Origin: Savagea sp.
GTDB taxonomy: Bacteria > Bacillota > Bacilli > Bacillales_A > Planococcaceae
DNA length: 10,862 nt
Assembly (NCBI GenBank): GCA_030152585.1
Contig: JASLJC010000093.1
Location: 1-10,862, forward strand
Direction of reading: 5' to 3'
In this document: one piece after another, positions 8,256-10,862 of the stretch
Layout: each line of letters begins with the position of its first letter
Position numbering within the stretch: the first letter of the stretch is position 1
Position numbers and translations under genes: made by a program
Notes under the pieces: generated by a model
What the model was told of the DNA's origin: nothing
Database searches by the model: none
Seen by the model: only the letters and a program-made list of their open reading frames with translations

Positions 8256-9137
8256 ATGACAACGGGACGTATATTTAAAATTGAACGCGATCATTATTTC
8301 ATTAAAGTAGAGGAACATTTAATCCGAGCGACAGCGAGAGGAGTTTTTCGAAAGCGGAAAATTCATCCACTCGTCGGCGATTACGTTACAATTGAAGAGG
8401 ATGGAGAAAATGATGCGCTCATTACCGAAATTCATCCACGACATAATGCGCTCATTCGTCCGCCGATTGCGAATGTCGATCAAGCGATCGTTGTCTTTTC
8501 AGCGATTGAACCTGCATTAAGTTTAACATTACTCGATCGTTTTTTAGTCGGTTTTTCGTCACATAAAATAACACCGGTCATTTGTTTAACGAAAATCGAT
8601 ATTACACCAGAAGAAACGCTCGAAAAAGTGCGCGACGAGTTAGCTTATTATGAAGCGATTGGATATCGTGTTATTGAAACATCAAAAGATGATCCTTTCT
8701 CATTTGATAAAATTGCTCCGTATTTTAAAGGTAAAACGACCGTTTTAGCAGGACAATCTGGTGTTGGGAAATCGACATTATTAAACAGTTGGGCACCTCA
8801 CTTACAGTTAGAGACAGCAGAAATTTCAGAAGTGCTCGGACGTGGCCGACATACGACACGTCATGTCCAACTGCATCCTTTAGGTGAGGGGTTGTTAGCC
8901 GATACGCCAGGATTTAGTTCGCTTGATTTTAATACGATTGAAAAAGAAGCGTTGCGTCTTCACTTTAAAGAGTTCGTAGCCGTTCAAGATGAATGTAAGT
9001 TTCGTGGTTGTCTCCACTTAAAAGAACCGAAATGTGCCGTAAAACAACGTGTTGAAAGCGGAAGTATCGCACCACACCGTTATGCACATTATGAACAATT
9101 TTTAGAAGAAATTATGAATCGAAAGCCGAGGTATTGA
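8256..9137 (+). CDS. rsgA: Ribosome small subunit-dependent GTPase RsgA
   Basis: RsgA (also YloQ, CpgA or YjeQ) is a GTPase that binds the 30S subunit and checks its late maturation. The protein is 293 residues. An N-terminal OB-fold (about 1-65) precedes a circularly permuted GTPase domain in which the motifs run G4-G1-G2-G3: TKID (112-115), GQSGVGKST (166-174), HTTRH (199-203) and DTPGF (216-220). The C-terminal zinc site is complete: C247, C252, H254 and C260. AGGAGG at 8245-8250, overlapping the prkC stop, fixes the ATG at 8256. In B. subtilis the homologue is reported to be a PrkC substrate, which fits its place beside the kinase. Family and position are clear. The exact phosphorylation site here cannot be told from the sequence. 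Confidence 0.97.
   Translation: MTTGRIFKIERDHYFIKVEEHLIRATARGVFRKRKIHPLVGDYVTIEEDGENDALITEIHPRHNALIRPPIANVDQAIVVFSAIEPALSLTLLDRFLVGFSSHKITPVICLTKIDITPEETLEKVRDELAYYEAIGYRVIETSKDDPFSFDKIAPYFKGKTTVLAGQSGVGKSTLLNSWAPHLQLETAEISEVLGRGRHTTRHVQLHPLGEGLLADTPGFSSLDFNTIEKEALRLHFKEFVAVQDECKFRGCLHLKEPKCAVKQRVESGSIAPHRYAHYEQFLEEIMNRKPRY
9128..9132 (+). promoter_or_regulatory. Weak ribosome-binding site for rpe
   Basis: GAGGT within the last rsgA codons lies about eight bases ahead of the ATG at 9140. It is only one or two bases from the upstream in-frame TTG at 9134, so it supports the ATG as the real rpe start. Confidence 0.6.
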
Positions 9138-9139
9138 AT

Positions 9140-9802
9140 ATGATTAAAATTGCACCGTCTATTTTATCAGCAGATTTTTCAAAATTAGGAGAAGAAATTA
9201 AAGAAGTAGAGCGCGCTGGCGCAGATTGGATTCACGTTGACGTAATGGATGGTCATTTCGTTCCGAACATTACGATGGGACCGCTCGTTGTCGAAGCGAT
9301 TCGTCCGATTACGAAATTGCCTTTAGATGTTCATTTAATGATTGAAAATGCAGATCAATATGTCGAAGCGTTTGCGAAAGCAGGAGCAGATTATATTACG
9401 GTACATGTCGAAGCGAATCCACATTTACATCGAACATTACAAAAAATTCGTCAAGCCGGAGCGAAACCAGGTGTTGTTTTAAACCCACATACACCGATTA
9501 GCGCAATTGAACCGATTCTTGAAGACATTGATCTCGTCTTGTTTATGACGGTCAATCCGGGATTCGGTGGGCAACAATTTATCCCATCTGTATTAAATAA
9601 AGTTCAGCAACTCAAACAACAAATTGAGGCGCGTCAATTATCGATCGATATTGAAATTGACGGTGGGATTAACGAAGAAACGGTTCAAGAAGCAGTGAAA
9701 GCCGGAGCGAATGTATTCGTAGCTGGATCAGCTATTTTCGGAAAAGAAGATCGTGTCGCTGCGTTACAAGCGATTAAAACAGCAGGAGAGAGTGTCTCAT
9801 GA
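9140..9802 (+). CDS. rpe: Ribulose-phosphate 3-epimerase
   Basis: Rpe interconverts ribulose 5-phosphate and xylulose 5-phosphate in the pentose phosphate pathway. From the ATG at 9140 the protein is 220 residues, the normal length, beginning MIKIAPSILSADF as in the family. It is a TIM barrel whose metal ligands and catalytic aspartates are visible: H32 and D34 in IHVDVMDGH (31-39), H65 in DVHLMIE, and D174 in EIDGG. The phosphate-binding stretches MTVNPGFGGQ (136-145) and VAGSAIFG (194-201) are intact. The frame extends to a TTG at 9134, adding two residues, but the ribosome-binding site and family length disfavour it. The gene starts two bases after the rsgA stop, and its own stop overlaps the thiN start by four bases. 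Confidence 0.97.
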   Translation: MIKIAPSILSADFSKLGEEIKEVERAGADWIHVDVMDGHFVPNITMGPLVVEAIRPITKLPLDVHLMIENADQYVEAFAKAGADYITVHVEANPHLHRTLQKIRQAGAKPGVVLNPHTPISAIEPILEDIDLVLFMTVNPGFGGQQFIPSVLNKVQQLKQQIEARQLSIDIEIDGGINEETVQEAVKAGANVFVAGSAIFGKEDRVAALQAIKTAGESVS

Positions 9803-10479
9803 ATATTGTCGTCATTTGTGGCGGAAGTACAGAAGAGGCGCGTATTGACTTACAACCATATGTTGAGTACGAAGCAAAATTCATCGGTGTCGATCACGGA
9901 ACGTTAACTTTGTTAAAACAAGGGATTATACCAGTTGCTGCAATCGGTGATTTTGATTCTGTAACCGAAGCGGAATATGAAGAAATTGCACGTCAAATCG
10001 AATTTGTAGATCGCTATCGAATGGAAAAAGATGAAACAGATTTAGAGTTAGCGGTACAACACGCGATGCGTTATCGTCCGGATCTCGTCTTATTTACCGG
10101 TGTGACGTGCGGTCGTCTAGATCATATGTTTTCAGCGATGCGCTTACTGTATCGTCTACAAGTAGAATATAAAAGTACTCGTTTCCACATTCAAAATAAA
10201 TGGAATGACGTAGCAGTCGTCTTAGACGGAGCAAGTCGTATTCCCGCACAAGAAAAGTGGCCGTACATTTCATTTTTTGCTGCGACACCACGTGTAACGG
10301 GTGTGACATTAGAAGGATTTCGTTACAATGTCGAAGGAGACGAACTCGCGTTTGGAACGACTCGCTTTACGAGCAATGAAATTGAGGAACCATACGGTGA
10401 TGTATATGTAGAAGACGGCGCATTATACGTCGTACGGAGTGCCGATCAAACGATAGCATTGAAAGGGAATGACGCATGA
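9799..10479 (+). CDS. thiN: Thiamine pyrophosphokinase
   Basis: ThiN moves a pyrophosphate group from ATP to thiamine, giving the cofactor thiamine pyrophosphate. The protein is 226 residues, close to the usual size for Bacilli. Family motifs are present: GDFDS (50-54), KDETD (77-81), CGRLDH (104-109) and TSNE (191-194) in the C-terminal thiamine-binding domain. The usual GATGGR reads GVTCGR here, a small change with no clear effect. The ATG overlaps the rpe stop (ATGA), with AGGAGAG at 9783-9789. Its own stop overlaps the start of a short unknown gene in the same way. Its product is the cofactor of transketolase, which acts next to Rpe in metabolism. The clustering may be only positional, since it is conserved across Bacilli. 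Confidence 0.94.
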   Translation: MNIVVICGGSTEEARIDLQPYVEYEAKFIGVDHGTLTLLKQGIIPVAAIGDFDSVTEAEYEEIARQIEFVDRYRMEKDETDLELAVQHAMRYRPDLVLFTGVTCGRLDHMFSAMRLLYRLQVEYKSTRFHIQNKWNDVAVVLDGASRIPAQEKWPYISFFAATPRVTGVTLEGFRYNVEGDELAFGTTRFTSNEIEEPYGDVYVEDGALYVVRSADQTIALKGNDA

Positions 10480-10667
10480 AAAAAATAAGAGCGATTTTTA
10501 TAGGGGATGTTCGATATGATCAATGTCCGGTTTTTGAATTAAACGTAAAAACAAACTTATTTGAAATGTTAATCGATCGCGATTTTAAATATGAAAAAGA
10601 AGTTGTAATGCAAGATGATCAATTTTTAGTTTTTACAATTGAAAATGAAATGGTCACATATATGTAA
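10476..10667 (+). CDS. Unknown 63-residue protein, coupled to thiN
   Basis: I do not recognise this protein. It runs from an ATG that overlaps the thiN stop (ATGA) to TAA at 10665-10667. AAAGGGA at 10462-10468 is a reasonable ribosome-binding site seven bases upstream. The protein has no membrane segment or signal peptide. It is rich in charged residues and alternating hydrophobics (for example AIFIGDVRYD, then QFLVFTIENE), which suggests a small beta-rich soluble domain. There is one cysteine (C17). It occupies the place where spoVM lies in B. subtilis but does not resemble SpoVM, a 26-residue amphipathic helix. By hand count the DNA over the gene falls from about 33% to about 20% GC towards its end, against about 45% in the last part of thiN. 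It could be a genuine small gene, or a chance or truncated ORF beside transposon debris. Start signals favour a real gene. Confidence 0.55.
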   Translation: MKKIRAIFIGDVRYDQCPVFELNVKTNLFEMLIDRDFKYEKEVVMQDDQFLVFTIENEMVTYM

Positions 10668-10720
10668 GTGAAATGTTTATAGTTCGTGTAATGAACATCG
10701 AATATTGAAATAAAAAGAAC
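10668..10720. other. AT-rich gap without a recognisable terminator
   Basis: This 53-base stretch separates the small ORF from the transposase remnant. It holds only a weak hairpin (GTTC/GAAC, 10682-10696, four base pairs with a seven-base loop) with no T run after it. I see no promoter or intrinsic terminator. The left boundary of the transposon remnant is set only by loss of protein similarity at about 10720. Confidence 0.5.
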
Positions 10721-10862
10721 CCCTTTATATTCATCAATCGCTACGTGACGCGGTAATTGTTTACGATGCTTTGTTTCTGAAATAAGTTGTTTAAAACGAC
10801 GCATCACCGTAGGAATCGAGCAGCCTTGTTGTTTTGCTACTTGAGTAAACGTACCTTCTTGA
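10721..10862 (-). pseudogene. ISL3-family transposase fragment, truncated, running off the window edge
   Basis: Reading the minus strand from 10861 downwards gives 47 codons that resemble the middle of an ISL3-type (IS204/IS1001/IS1165) transposase. There is a helix-turn-helix-like segment (FTQVAKQQGCSIPTVMRRF), then LPRHVAIDEYKG, matching the family's LPxVxxIDExKG stretch that carries the first catalytic Asp of the DDE triad. Similarity stops abruptly after IDEYKG. The following in-frame codons down to the stop near 10619 are AT-rich and unlike any transposase, and the other two minus frames do not resume the match. The catalytic core beyond the first Asp is therefore missing, and this copy cannot be active. 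The N-terminal part continues beyond the window. It faces the thiN operon head on. The family call is from memory of motifs, not from a search. Confidence 0.75.

Noticed and set aside
10656..10665. Perfect 10-base palindrome ACATATATGT at the end of the small ORF
   Set aside because: It is a short, AT-only core in AT-rich DNA, likely by chance. No second copy or nearby promoter suggests an operator.
10682..10696. Hairpin as the operon terminator
   Set aside because: There are only four base pairs around a seven-base loop, and no T tract follows.
10619..10807. 62-residue minus-strand ORF taken as a gene of its own
   Set aside because: Its first part is the end of the ISL3-like stretch, which continues upstream of that start. 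The remainder is non-homologous readthrough into AT-rich DNA.

Overview
The window is a tightly packed, single-strand gene cluster from a low-GC Gram-positive bacterium of the class Bacilli. Gene content, order and protein sequences closely follow the Bacillus subtilis coaBC-priA-def-fmt-rsmB-(rlmN)-prpC-prkC-rsgA-rpe-thiN region. The PrkC homologue has the Bacillus-type architecture: kinase, one membrane helix, three PASTA repeats and a C-terminal Ig-like domain. Genus cannot be fixed from the sequence alone.

Layout on the + strand: 3' end of coaBC (1-414), priA (415-2820), def (2833-3309), fmt (3315-4247), rsmB (4244-5566), prpC (5578-6333), prkC (6330-8246), rsgA (8256-9137), rpe (9140-9802), thiN (9799-10479) and a 63-codon unknown gene (10476-10667). 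Gaps between genes are 0-12 bases or 4-base overlaps. There is no room for internal terminators, so one long operon with translational coupling is likely. The only opposite-strand signal is a broken ISL3-type transposase fragment at the right edge (10721-10862). No RNA gene, CRISPR array or convincing terminator was seen.

Functionally the genes serve basic growth. coaBC makes the coenzyme A precursor and priA restarts stalled replication forks. fmt formylates initiator tRNA and def removes the formyl group from new proteins. rsmB methylates 16S rRNA and rsgA helps mature the 30S subunit. prkC and prpC form the wall-sensing Ser/Thr kinase and its opposing phosphatase. rpe serves the pentose phosphate pathway and thiN makes thiamine pyrophosphate, the cofactor of transketolase in that pathway.

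The core is conserved housekeeping DNA and I see no new multi-gene system in it. The points worth attention are at the edges: rlmN is missing between rsmB and prpC; the deformylase has unusual residues beside its conserved catalytic set; and downstream of thiN there is an AT-rich stretch with an unrecognised coupled small gene and a truncated head-on transposase, with no sign of spoVM or rpmB, which I recall following thiN in B. subtilis.
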